DNA from: Earliella scabrosa
Lineage: Eukaryota > Basidiomycota > Agaricomycetes > Polyporales > Polyporaceae
Assembly: GCA_022605405.1 (NCBI GenBank)
Contig: JABYQQ010000003.1
Location: 2,914,001 to 2,978,000, forward strand
Length of the DNA: 64,000 bases
Direction: 5' to 3'
The notes beneath the pieces were generated by a model, which had not been told where the DNA came from, did no database searches, and worked only from the letters and a program-made list of their open reading frames with translations. The translations under genes were made by a program, and so were the position numbers. This document shows positions 33,936 through 44,088 of this stretch, piece after piece (position 1 is the stretch's first letter; the number at the start of each line of letters is the position of its first letter).

Positions 33936-34355
33936 TACTCCAAGGGACTTGGCCTGCCCTTGGCCAAGTGCCGGGAGGGAAACTAGCCAATAGCAAACAG
34001 TACTTTACCAACTACTCTAGAATGTTCCACCTCTAGACTCCCCTGGACCTGTCCTAGACTGGTCCAGACAGAGAACCTTCTGGAAGGCCAGTCTAGACAA
34101 GATCAGGACTGTTCTAGACATAGAACAGTCTGGAAACAGTCTGGAATGATGGACTGGAAGAGTCTAGACTATGTCCCTAAATGGTGATCAGATCATGAGA
34201 ACTACATTCCTAATCAATGCCCCTAACCCTTCTGATGGTAAGTAGGGTTAGATAAGCACAGCTAAGGGCAGATAACCTCTAGAAATGCGAAATATGCGAA
34301 GATATACAGTAGAAAACTATAGATAGGCGCTAGAAATGTAGGGAAAATTGTAACA

Positions 34356-34369
34356 TTACCCCCTCTTCT
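34356..34369 (-). other. polypurine tract of the chromovirus
   Basis: On the element's strand AGAAGAGGGGGTAA directly precedes the TGTTACA start of the 3' LTR, the expected plus-strand primer site. It confirms the LTR boundary. Confidence 0.8.
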
Positions 34370-34396
34370 AGTTCGAGCTCTGATGAGAAGTAGAAG

Positions 34397-37300
34397 TTAT
34401 TCATGGTCTAGTGTGCGGATTGCCTGAGGGTGAGCAGCATGGAACTCTTCAATAAGCTCTTGCGAGCCTGAGAGGTTCTTGACTGGCTCCCATGAGTCCT
34501 CATCTGGGCCATATCCTTTCCACCGGACAAAGTATTGGAGCTGTCGGCGATAGCGCCTTGAGTCCAGAATCTTCTCAACTTCATACTCCTCATTGCCGTC
34601 AATAAGCACTGGCTCTGGCGGAGCTGCCTTCTGGCCTGGTATCTCTGAGTCATGATAGGGTATAAGCTTGCTGGCATGGAAAACAGGATGAACCTTTGTC
34701 ATTCGTGGTGGCCATTTCAGCCTGAATGTGACTGGAGAAAGTTTTTCAACTATCTCAAAGGGTCCTGCATACCGAGCATTGAGCTTCCGACCCGTGGTTT
34801 GATAGTCCCGTACATCTAACAGAACTTTATCTCCCACTTTGAAGGGTACCTTCTGAATGCCTTGGTCGTAATACCACTTCATTCGCTCAGCAGCCAACTC
34901 AAGAGCAGCTTTCGCTTGCTCCTGTGCTTGCTGTCTGCTCCACATAATGTCTGTGAGGTCTGTGGGGGTTGCTTCCTTGACCAGCGTTGGTCCAGCTCTG
35001 GGGTGTCGACCATATTCCAAAAAGAATGGGCTCTCTTTGGTTCCTTCGTGTGCGGCATTGTTGTAGGCAAACTCTGCAGCACTCAGCAACTTTGACCAAT
35101 CATCTTTCTGATAGTCAATGTAGCAACGAAGGTACTGTTCCAAAGTCTGGTTGACTCTTTCAGTCTGGCCATCTGTTTGTGGGTGATAGGAGGTGGACAT
35201 TGACGACTCAATTCCAAGCAGTTTGCACCATTCCTGGAACAACTCTGCTGCAAACTGTGTTCCTCTGTCAGAGATAATCTGAAGCGGAAGGCCATGTAAA
35301 GGCCATATTCTTTCATAAAGAAGTTCCGCCAAGTCCTTTGCAGAGAACTCATTCTGAATAGGGAAGAAGTGTGCTCTTTTAGTGAGCCTGTCCACTACTA
35401 CACAGATGGCTGTATAACCAAATGACTCTGGTAACTGAGTAATGAGGTCGATAGTGATAATTTCCCATGGCCCTTGCGGGACCGGGTTTGGCTGGAGTGG
35501 TCCATAAGGTCGCTGAGGACGGTTCTTCATACGTTGGCACGTATCACAACCCGCCACATACTTCTTTGTAAAGATAGACATGCCTGGCCACCAATAGTTC
35601 CGTGAGACTAGTTCATATGTTTTCCACCTTCCTGGATGTCCTGCAGAAGGTAGATCATGATGCATTTGAACTATACGTCTCCGGAGGTCGTCATCTTCGC
35701 TCTTTGGAATGTAGACTTTGCCTCTATAAAGCAACAGTCCGTTCTCAAAGTTCCAATCTTCAAGAGACTTGCTGAACTCTCTTGGTCCAGACTTCAACAA
35801 TTGATGATAGTCCTGGGTAACATCGTCATGCAATAACGCTTCTTTGACCTCTCTTAGGAGTTGATCGTCATTGATAGGCGACTCATGAGAGGAATCAACA
35901 GCACCGATGGTAAAAAATTCAGGTTTGAGAAGAACCTGGTCTCGGTTATCGAATTCCACCCCCTCTTCATGGTCTGGCCTCCTGGACAGAGGGTCTGCAG
36001 TAAGCATTGTCTTGCCTGGTTTGTGGCGTAGTACAAAGTTGAATCGTGTGAGATAGAGAGACCATCTGGCCTGTCTACGTGTCAACTTCTGTGCAGTCTT
36101 GAAGTATGTCAGATTCTGATGGTCAGACCATATTTCTACAGTCTCAGGATGTCCTTCCAAGTGATGTCTATACTCCTCTAGAGCTCGAATGATTGCAAGC
36201 ATCTCTTTGTCATATATCTCGTAGTTCCGTTCATGAACATTGAGTGACTTGGAGTAAAAGGCTACAGGGTGCCACAACTTGTCAGTTGGGTCCTGTTGTG
36301 AGAGTACTGCACCAGTAGCAAAGTCACTGGCATCAGTCTCAAGCCTGAATGGATTGACATCATCGGGGATGCGTAGTATTGGAGCTGAGGTGAACGCCTC
36401 TTTCAGGCTGATGAATGCATGTTCTTGTTCGTCACCCCATACCCAAGGTTGGTCTTTCTTGGTTAGTGAAGTGAGTGGCCGAGCATGTTTTGCAAAGTCC
36501 TTGATAAAACGTCGATAGAAGTTTGCAAAACCTAAAAAGGCTTGAACTTGCTTGACTTTGGTTGGTCTTGGCCATTCAGTCACTCCCGAAAGCTTCTTTG
36601 GGTTCATCTCTACATGTCCCTTCGAGATGATCATGCCCAGATATTCAATGCTACTTTTTTCAAAGAAGCACTTCTCTGGTTTAGCAAAGAGATCATTATC
36701 TCGAAGCCGCTTAAGCACCTCTCGTGTAATCTCTCGATGTTGACGGATGTCATTGGTATAGATCAATATGTCATCTAGATACACAACAACGTGTCCATCT
36801 CTAATGAGATCGCCAAGTATGTCATTCATCATGGCTTGAAAGGTGGCTGGTGCGTTTGAAAAACCAAAGTACATAACATTGGCTTCAAACAGACCTCGGT
36901 GTGTGATAAAGGCCGTTTTCCATTCATCACCCTTTCGGATGCGAACATTGTTATATCCCCATCGCAAGTCAATTTTTGTGAATATCGACGCCTGGCTGAG
37001 TGAATCAACCAAGTCTGCAATCCGGGGAATAGGATAACGGTTCTTTATTGTGATATCATTCAACTTCCGATAGTCAACTACCAGTCGAAGGCTCCCATCA
37101 CTCTTCTTGACAAAGAAGACAGGTGCGGCAAGTGGGCTCTTGGATTTTTTGATATACCCCTTACGGAGTTCTTCATCAATCCATGCATCCAAGGAGTTTC
37201 GCTCCATGGGGGACATCGGATACAGTTTTGACGGTCGAGGAAGAGATGCATCCTCCTCAAAGTCAATTCCATGATCATATGGCTTACGCACTGGCATCCG

Positions 37301-38089
37301 TTCTGACTGCTTCTTGGAGAAGACACTGCCATACTCGTGGAGGTGTTCTGGTACTATTGACTGCCATTCACACGAGTCGTCATCATCAATCTCCTCAAGA
37401 TCTTTTGCAAGTATCTCAGCATTCAACTGCGCAATATCTTGGCTCTCTGGATCATCCATAGAGATCCAGTTGATGTGTGGATTGTCGATACACTTCTCTC
37501 CTAATTCGTCCAGTGAAGTGATCAAGGGATCCTCCCTTGGTAACTGAAGTTCGTCGGCTTCTTCTCCAGTTACATTGATGTTTTTACGAGCTCGTGGGGC
37601 ACAGCTCTCAGGGCACCTGGTGAACCTCCACTCTCCATGTTCCCAGTCGATCTCAGGGTTGTGACGTCGTAGATACGTATACCCAAGGATCATGTCTTTG
37701 TCACCCAAGTCTGCAACGAGCAGCTGGTGAGTTGACTTATGTGACCCTATCTCGACATAGGAGCGGACACCATATTTGATCTGTCCACACTTGTTAGAGG
37801 TCCCGTCCGCGTTATACACGTCGTACGGGTGCGCCAGCTTATGAGTAACCAGGCTGTTACTTTCGACAACTGATGTGTTGATGAAAGATGTCGTGGCCCC
37901 TGAGTCTACCAGAGCTTCGACCTGCACTTTCTTTCCGTAAACCCACAGTGTCACGGGCAATTTGAATGAATTCCTGCTACGAGAACATGATGATACTACA
38001 GGAGTGTCCGTGCTACTAATGCTTACACCAAAGGTGTTCATTCCGACATTGGGTTTACCATTCTCCGCCACGTGTTCGCAGGTCGTCAC
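34397..38089 (-). CDS. pol: chromovirus Pol polyprotein (PR-RT-RH-IN-chromodomain)
   Basis: Open for 1,230 codons without a stop. Aspartic protease with VDSGA (about residues 61-65). Reverse transcriptase from FVKKSDGSLRLVVDYRKLN through KIDLRWGYN to the catalytic YLDD. RNase H starting RLETDASDFATGAVLSQ. Integrase with a GHPGRWKT...CDTCQRMK zinc-binding region, catalytic Asp in ITIDLI, Asp in ISDRGTQFAAEL and Glu in QTDGQTERVNQTLEQ, then a GPF/Y-type module (RYAGPFEIVE). It ends in a chromodomain (YEVEKILDSRR...YFVRWKGYGPDEDSWEP) that likely guides integration to marked chromatin. The first listed codon is GTG overlapping the gag stop, so Pol is probably made by -1 frameshifting from gag. 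All catalytic residues are present, suggesting a working enzyme set. Confidence 0.95.
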   Translation of the reverse strand: MTTCEHVAENGKPNVGMNTFGVSISSTDTPVVSSCSRSRNSFKLPVTLWVYGKKVQVEALVDSGATTSFINTSVVESNSLVTHKLAHPYDVYNADGTSNKCGQIKYGVRSYVEIGSHKSTHQLLVADLGDKDMILGYTYLRRHNPEIDWEHGEWRFTRCPESCAPRARKNINVTGEEADELQLPREDPLITSLDELGEKCIDNPHINWISMDDPESQDIAQLNAEILAKDLEEIDDDDSCEWQSIVPEHLHEYGSVFSKKQSERMPVRKPYDHGIDFEEDASLPRPSKLYPMSPMERNSLDAWIDEELRKGYIKKSKSPLAAPVFFVKKSDGSLRLVVDYRKLNDITIKNRYPIPRIADLVDSLSQASIFTKIDLRWGYNNVRIRKGDEWKTAFITHRGLFEANVMYFGFSNAPATFQAMMNDILGDLIRDGHVVVYLDDILIYTNDIRQHREITREVLKRLRDNDLFAKPEKCFFEKSSIEYLGMIISKGHVEMNPKKLSGVTEWPRPTKVKQVQAFLGFANFYRRFIKDFAKHARPLTSLTKKDQPWVWGDEQEHAFISLKEAFTSAPILRIPDDVNPFRLETDASDFATGAVLSQQDPTDKLWHPVAFYSKSLNVHERNYEIYDKEMLAIIRALEEYRHHLEGHPETVEIWSDHQNLTYFKTAQKLTRRQARWSLYLTRFNFVLRHKPGKTMLTADPLSRRPDHEEGVEFDNRDQVLLKPEFFTIGAVDSSHESPINDDQLLREVKEALLHDDVTQDYHQLLKSGPREFSKSLEDWNFENGLLLYRGKVYIPKSEDDDLRRRIVQMHHDLPSAGHPGRWKTYELVSRNYWWPGMSIFTKKYVAGCDTCQRMKNRPQRPYGPLQPNPVPQGPWEIITIDLITQLPESFGYTAICVVVDRLTKRAHFFPIQNEFSAKDLAELLYERIWPLHGLPLQIISDRGTQFAAELFQEWCKLLGIESSMSTSYHPQTDGQTERVNQTLEQYLRCYIDYQKDDWSKLLSAAEFAYNNAAHEGTKESPFFLEYGRHPRAGPTLVKEATPTDLTDIMWSRQQAQEQAKAALELAAERMKWYYDQGIQKVPFKVGDKVLLDVRDYQTTGRKLNARYAGPFEIVEKLSPVTFRLKWPPRMTKVHPVFHASKLIPYHDSEIPGQKAAPPEPVLIDGNEEYEVEKILDSRRYRRQLQYFVRWKGYGPDEDSWEPVKNLSGSQELIEEFHAAHPQAIRTLDHE

Positions 38090-39467
38090 AGGTGGCGCTT
38101 GAGAAAATCCGAGGTTGTAGAGGTCACAGCCTTGCCTGCACGAGACCGGCTGGAACGAGACTGAGGTTCATCTTCCTCAATCAAGGCCAATTCCTTGACA
38201 TCCTCTTCCTCAATTCTCGCAGTGGAAATGGATGCTGAAGACTTGGGGGTATCGTCCTCATCATCCGTAACTTCGATCTGCACTACACGTGTCTTCTTAA
38301 CCTTGCCAGGTTTTGACGCTTGTGTGCCACTTCCGCCTGCCTTCTGTTCATTCCCGCTAGGCTGAGTCCTGGGTTTGGGCTTCTTGTCAGCATTTTCAGC
38401 CAACCGATAACAATCCTGAGTATTGTGGGTTGTCTTATGGCAAACATGACAGAATTTCTTCTTGTCAGTTGACGCTGTAGCCACTTGTTTGCCCTTGCCC
38501 TTGCCCTTGCGTGACTTTTCAGCCACATCAACCTCCATTGGGGTAGAACCGCTGTTGTCTGAACTGCTTTTGCTGAACACTGTGCCTCGAGTCTTCTCAG
38601 GATTGAGCTCCTTGTAGAACTCAAGTAGCATGTCGAGAAACTCAGTCCACTTCTTCGTCGAACGTCCTTGCTGCCTTTGCCCACAAGAGCAATGCGCATG
38701 TCTCGACTGATGACTTCACGAAGCTTGTCAATGAGAAGCTCATCGTCATAACCAGTAAGACGTCCAAGTGTGCGGAACCGTTCAGCATACTTGATGAAGT
38801 CCTTCGAGGCCAGTTCCTTGTTGCTGAAGAGCGCAGTGATCTCCTTCTTCGCTCCTTCCTTGTCGTCCCTTTGTCCATAGATCTGTGCTAGCTCGTCCAC
38901 AAAGTCATCCCAGCTTCCAAGGTCCAAGTTACGGCCCACACGGTCATAGTAGGACTCCATGTACTTGTGGGCTGGTCCTTGAAGCCGTGACAAAGCAGTA
39001 ACGATCTTCTGCTTGTCTGTAGTGATACCCTCATGTGCACACCACAAACTAATGAGGTTTCTCCACTCTTCCAGCTTGATCTTATCGTCCGAGCCTTTAA
39101 AGATGGGGGGCTCCCCAATCTTTGGCTGTCTGGAATGACCACCTCCTCCTGCCGGAAGAGCGTCAACCTGGGACTTGTAAGACTGAACAAGCTGTTGTTG
39201 GTTGTTAACCAGAGTGGTGAGAGTGTTGAGGTATTGCACCATGCCATGGAAAGTTTTGTCCATGTGCTGAGCCATTTCGGCTGTAAGGGAGGTAGTGTAC
39301 TCAGACAGACGAGTCTGAAGTAGACGAGTCAAGTTCTGAGCCACATGGCTGATGACTTGATCGTCTGGAGTACCAGCCGGTATGTCGTTCAGGACTTGCT
39401 CCTGAACATGATCAGGTGTGATGTGGTTGAACTGTGTAAGTGGGACAAAGTTGTTGTATGCTGCCAT
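38086..39467 (-). CDS. gag: chromovirus Gag (capsid + zinc knuckle), frame broken
   Basis: Structural protein forming the particle and binding the element RNA. The ATG at 39467 opens a capsid-like region (NFVPLTQFNHITPDHVQ; KIGEPPIFKGSDDKIKLEEW; FIKYAERFRTLGRLTGYDDE). Near 38,660-38,670 the meaningful frame changes: KWTEFLDMLLEFYKEL, the basic KGKGKGKQ patch and the zinc knuckle CHVCHKTTHNTQDC (C-x2-C-x4-H-x4-C) are read in the -1 frame down to a stop at 38086. The shift point has no classical slippery heptamer, so a lost base in this copy (or a sequencing error) is more likely than programmed frameshifting. Gag and Pol overlap by four bases in yet another frame. Confidence 0.85.
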
Positions 39468-39566
39468 GTCTATTTCTGATACTAATCAGAACTTGTTCAT
39501 ACATAAGTTTCAAAAAAGCGAAAAGTTTCTATTAAGCCAATAGTGCCAAAAGTTGCCAATCATATT

Positions 39567-40253
39567 CTAAACCCCATAGTCGAAGTTAAGCTCCAACTCT
39601 AGTAGTTTGTTACAGATCTCCTCAAGACGAGTGCTGAGGTGCTCAAAAGACACATGTCCAATGCGCTTGAGGTCCCTTTTCAGAAGCCTCCACTGCTTGT
39701 TAGTCAGCTTGTGTCCTTTCTCCTCCAAGTCCTGGTATAGGCTGTCGAGATCCTTCCCCATCTTCATCATCTGCTCCCTAACCTCCTGAGAGATTCCTAC
39801 TCCCAAGTCTACCTTCTCAAAGAGAGGGTCCAACCGTCCCACAGTCGCATGGAAGAGCTCGTTGTACTCTTTGATACGAAAGAGGATCTTGGTGCGACGG
39901 AAGCGTAGAGTGGCTGGGAGTGACTTGTACTCTGGAGGAGTAACAAGGGAGGTGTTAAGGGGAGGCCCGATGCGTTCGATGAGGGGTGGTGCTGGCTCTG
40001 AGATGCGGTCTAAGAGACGAAGCTCGCTTGTGAGACGAGCGAGAAGAGCGAGCTCCTGGATGTCCTTACTCCCCTGTCGGGCGAGCTCGGGGTCGAACGG
40101 AGGGTAAATGATGGCCTTCTTGGAGAACTTGGGGAGACGACGACGCTTGGCAACGTCCTTGAACTTTGAGGGGTCGGAGATGATGATGCGCTCATACAAG
40201 CCTGTCGGCTCGTGTCTGGCGATGGTTTGGCGATGACGAGAGATCTTTGGCAT
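39567..40253 (-). CDS. extra ORF upstream of gag in the chromovirus (228 aa)
   Basis: An intact 228-codon ORF, 99 bases upstream of gag on the same strand. Chromoviruses normally have only gag and pol, so this is an addition. It begins MPKISRHRQTIARHEPTGLY, is basic, and contains YPPFDPELARQGSKDIQELA, TPPEYKSLPATLRFRRTKIL and a long charged helical C-terminus (LDSLYQDLEEKGHKLTNKQW; STRLEEICNKLLELELNFDY). No zinc finger, protease or membrane segment is seen, and I recognise no family. Its lack of stops over 687 bases and its position suggest a real element gene, perhaps RNA-binding or particle-associated; this is inference. Confidence 0.7.
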   Translation of the reverse strand: MPKISRHRQTIARHEPTGLYERIIISDPSKFKDVAKRRRLPKFSKKAIIYPPFDPELARQGSKDIQELALLARLTSELRLLDRISEPAPPLIERIGPPLNTSLVTPPEYKSLPATLRFRRTKILFRIKEYNELFHATVGRLDPLFEKVDLGVGISQEVREQMMKMGKDLDSLYQDLEEKGHKLTNKQWRLLKRDLKRIGHVSFEHLSTRLEEICNKLLELELNFDYGV

Positions 40254-40622
40254 GGCTGTAACAGAAAGAAGTAAGCAGCTTGTCAGCTGGCCCTTGGCAG
40301 GACAAAGTAAAAACTACAGTCTAAGTGGTAGAGTCGACGTCTGCCTGCTATCTCTCAACAGGTCAGGTGGTAGGGGGGATCTCAGTCACGGTTCCTGCCG
40401 CGCTGCAAGTGGTTTTTGAGCAAGTATTACACTCACTCAAGTCTATCAGCTCATGCCCACCTGTCGATAGGTTCAAAGACCCTGCATAGGTGCTGGAGCA
40501 AGAGCTGTTGCCAAAAGGCTATAGACTCCCCTTACGCCTGGGGTCAAGCAAGAAGATCAGCAACCGAGCCATACAGCAAGGTGCTTCTCAACAGAGGAAC
40601 TGATGCTTTTCAACAACAGAAC

Positions 40623-40684
40623 CATAGCCCCCAGAACCCACAAGTACTGAAGCATAAAAGCAACAGCATAGCCCCCAGAACCCA
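40623..40684. repeat. 18-bp direct repeat in the chromovirus leader
   Basis: CATAGCCCCCAGAACCCA occurs at 40623-40640 and 40667-40684, 44 bases apart, in the untranslated leader between the 5' LTR and the extra ORF. A related AGCCCCCAGAG is in the LTR. The role is unknown; a packaging or dimerisation signal is conceivable. Confidence 0.55.
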
Positions 40685-40777
40685 TAACAACCCAAGGCTT
40701 GCCAGCCAGGGGTGTAAAGACGACATCACCACAGAGAAAGTAGAAAGATGCAAGGGGCCTTTGCAAGCCCAGTGCAG

Positions 40778-40793
40778 AGAGAAGACTTATCCA
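40778..40793 (-). other. putative primer-binding site
   Basis: On the element's strand the 5' LTR end (CTTATA) is followed by TT and then TGGATAAGTC. TGG is the hallmark of a site pairing with a tRNA CCA end. Which tRNA, or whether the element self-primes, cannot be told here. Confidence 0.4.
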
Positions 40794-40795
40794 AA

Positions 40796-41451
40796 TATAA
40801 GGGGAAAACCCAAAATAGAAATACTCACTTTGTAGATGTTGAGGTGTGTGTGAGAGATGTGAGAGTAGATGGGTGTAGACAATAAGTGGATAAGTCTGGG
40901 GGAGTAGCCCCCAGAGTGCCTGCTTATATACATGTGTGCTGGTACCCCTGGGACCGGTACAGACCCCAGATACTCTAGGTTACTAAGCTATCACATGACA
41001 GGATGAGTCAGGCATGACTCAGGGTGAGTCATACTCCAAGGGACTTGGCCTGCCCTTGGCCAAGTGCCGGGAGGGAAACTAGCCAATAGCAAACAGTACT
41101 TTACCAACTACTCTAGAATGTTCCACCTCTAGACTCCCCTGGACCTGTCCTAGACTGGTCCAGACAGAGAACCTTCTGGAAGGCCAGTCTAGACAAGATC
41201 AGGACTGTTCTAGACATAGAACAGTCTGGAAACAGTCTGGAATGATGGACTGGAAGAGTCTAGACTATGTCCCTAAATGGTGATCAGATCATGAGAACTA
41301 CATTCCTAATCAATGCCCCTAACCCTTCTGATGGTAAGTAGGGTTAGATAAGCACAGCTAAGGGCAGATAACCTCTAGAAATGCGAAATATGCGAAGATA
41401 TACAGTAGAAAACTATAGATAGGCGCTAGAAATGTAGGGAAAATTGTAACA
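40796..41451 (-). repeat. LTR (5' LTR of the chromovirus), 656 bp
   Basis: Same length and, by eye, the same sequence as 33700-34355. This copy carries the promoter for the element: three TGASTCA sites at 41004, 41015 and 41025 and TATATAAG at 40923-40930 on the minus strand. Confidence 0.93.
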
Positions 41452-42114
41452 TCCTGATGGCTTCAACACGTACTTGGAACGCCCTTCGGGTGATGAATAC
41501 TCGGGACCGCCCGAAGGTTCCAAGACGCTCTTCGGCAACACCTTCGATGTATGCGCCGTGCGCGACGCTGCGGGCATCCGGACCGCAACGACGTTGCAGG
41601 TTAGCGGGGGTCAGATGCAGCGACTGGCTGTGTGAGTGTAATCGTCATGTGTATCCCACCGACAACACAATCTCACAAGTCGACGACAGTGCGAGGACCT
41701 TCATGCGATCGGTCGTTCGCGAGGACGCACAGGTCGGGTTGCTGTTGTTTGACGAGCCGAGTGCTTCCCTCGATCCTGCGGCTGAGCACGGTGAGCGACG
41801 GTTGCATCGAGCAGTCAGCGTGAATTCCAACCCCTCATATATGCCCTCCCAGATCTCTTTGAGCGGTTGCGGAAACTGAGGGGTAGTAAGACGATGGTCT
41901 TCTCGACCCATCGCTTCGGCAACCTAACGAGGCACGCCGATCTCATTCTGTGAGTACCCCCTCAACACTCTACTGCTGTTAGGTGAATCATTCTTTCGCT
42001 GCTAGGTACATGAACGAATCTGGGATCGTCGAGTCTGGGAACCATGACCAATTATTGGTAAGAAACGGAGAGTATGCGAGATTGTGGAAGCTACAGGCAC
42101 AGGCGTTTGTGTAG
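41452..42114 (+). pseudogene. ABC transporter (copy 1), 3' part after retrotransposon
   Basis: The first five bases are the right copy of the TCCTG target duplication. Reading resumes in the frame in which the 5' part stops: DGFNTYLERPSGDEYS, the ABC signature [11 protein letters not shown], Walker B region [14 protein letters not shown], the H-loop STHRFGNLT and the C-terminus [12 protein letters not shown] with a stop at 42112. Introns match the intact paralog. This 3' half shows no obvious lesion, unlike the stop-bearing 5' half. Confidence 0.85.
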
Positions 42115-44088
42115 CGCCGCTCCTCTCTGGTTACATGTTGTTTACATAGGTCTTGCTCTCCTTTCCTCCATAGACCGTACCCTCTCAGTCATCAATCCGA
42201 CTGTATCAACGAAACAGTCCTCCCCCATTTCCACCCCACGGAAGGCGATATACCGCGCGCTCGTGATCGGCGAGCGTTCAGTACTTCTCCGCGTCAGGTA
42301 CATTCCAACACGCCTTCGCCGTCCATGACAATTTCACCGTCGCAACATGCTCCGGCGCGAACGCGTTCGTGAACGCGCGGGCGAAACTCTCGACTGTGAT
42401 GTCGGCATCTGCGCTGGCCCGCCGTGCGGGCTGGATGGCACAACGCCCCATAGAATGCTTCAGTCGCTGGGTCGCAGCTAGTCATCGGGGTCTGGAGTTA
42501 ATCTGGATGGCAAATCGGCCTCTGAAGAGCGCCTGTGGCTTCTCTGGATACTAAGTAATAAGTATTCCAGTGAGTCGAACCCTAACCTCAAGTCGAGCCG
42601 CCCAATCGTGGGAACACGAACATCAACTCCGCTGGCACGCTCCAAAGTCACCTCAACTTCCCGCCATGACCGTCAACCTCATGTTACTCCGCACCAACTC
42701 TCCCCTAGTGAAGAGCCCGTCAGTGTATAATCAGAACAATACCTCGGACCTGTCCAAGCTAAAGGGTCTCTGTCGGAACCACCGTCAAGCATTTGCACTG
42801 TGACGTTCATACTACTTCAGAATCGCACAGGGAGACTCGTCCTGCCAGTGTAGCGGAGACGAGACACATGTGCGCCACGTTCCATAGGCAGGTGGCACTG
42901 ACCTATCCCTCGTGAAGATTCTCAACAGCGTCAACTTATACTTCGAAGACACGGAAGCTCTCTGTGCCGGCCAACGGATCCGGGATGAATGACCATCGAA
43001 GGATCGCCCGATCAAGGCTGTTCAGGTACGTATCAAGCCCCAGGCCCCACGGTCAGCTTCCGACCTTATGACCTTCGTGCTGTAGATGCAACTACATGCA
43101 ATGTGAATGTGTTTGGTTCTGGCGGGGATATGTCATCGGCGCTCATGTGGCTTGACCGTACACCGACGTGCTTAGGGTCAATACTGTTCCACGCATATTC
43201 GAGCGCATCGCTCAACCCCACAAGGAAGGTCACGAACATTCAGTCGCTCTCGTTCCATCCATTCAATCGGGACCGACTCCTATCCCAGATATCCGGGTTT
43301 GATCCTGTGCGTCGGACCTCTTGTCATCGGGTGGCACTTCTTTCACTCTTACACGTGTTGAGATCTAGATGAACGACACCGGTACCGTTGTATTCAGCAC
43401 GCAGTGCGCACGACGAGGAGTTGAACGAAGATAAACATGCGAGATCGATGGAATCTAGAAGCACACATCCTTCACTGAAAATGATATATTAGCAAGTGAT
43501 ACTCGAACCCCCAAGAGGTTCATCATTGTTAGAGCGGATCGGAGCAGTCAAGCGATGCTGGCGGCCGGTTCTCGAGACTGGGGGCTTCTATACAAGAGAC
43601 TGGCATCGGATCAAGTGTCTACCACACACCAAAGAAGCTCAAGTTGCCACTGCCGTTCACAGTGGTCCGGCGGTGTCGTTGAGCCGAGATGACTCGAGCG
43701 GTAGGCTCGAGAGCGGAAGAATGGACTGCGCAGTAGTGAGTAGACCGCTTTCTCCGACCACCACGAGGCATCAGGCTATGCAGTATGACTCCGAGTTCTG
43801 TATCTGGAACTTGAAGTCCGTATTTGGATCCAACCATAACCGTGAGTCGCGCATCAATGCTCTGATACACGCGTCACTCACATCCCATCCAGACTACACC
43901 CGGTCCTTCGGCGATTTCTTATAGCGAGCGCGTGTGTCAGAGTCCGTGCGGGTGGTGAGGATACTTACTCAAGTCACAAAGGAAGCGATGCCGAGGCGAG
44001 GCACAGCCTCACACGCGCGCTTGAAGGTAATCCCTCAGTATATATCGGACCAACTTAGCATTCGCCCTCATACTCCCATAGATCACCA
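42115..44088. other. 2-kb spacer between the tandem ABC genes
   Basis: No open frame with a motif. The frame at plus 43496-43924 (142 codons) has no family features or intron signals. The promoter of the intact ABC gene should lie at its right end. Confidence 0.5.

Larger units (their letters stand above)
33700..34355 (-). repeat. LTR (3' LTR of the chromovirus), 656 bp
   Basis: On the element's strand it starts TGTTACA and ends CCCCTTATA, so the ends are TG...TA rather than TG...CA. The boundaries are fixed by the adjacent polypurine tract, the target duplication and the second copy at 40796-41451, to which it appears identical. Confidence 0.93.
33700..41451 (-). mobile_element. Ty3/Gypsy chromovirus, full length, 7,752 bp
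   Basis: LTR retrotransposon lying on the minus strand inside the ABC pseudogene. It has two 656-bp LTRs with no difference seen by eye and a polypurine tract next to the 3' LTR. A gag with zinc knuckle and a pol with protease, reverse transcriptase, RNase H, integrase and C-terminal chromodomain follow, plus an extra ORF between the 5' LTR and gag. The pol order (integrase last, then chromodomain) places it among chromoviruses. Identical LTRs mean a recent insertion, since both are copied from one template. Gag needs a frame change (see its entry), so this copy may not be self-sufficient. Confidence 0.93.

Noticed and set aside
43501..43560. Possible tRNA (B-box-like GGGTTCGAGT on the minus strand)
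   Set aside because: No A box and the T-stem does not pair.
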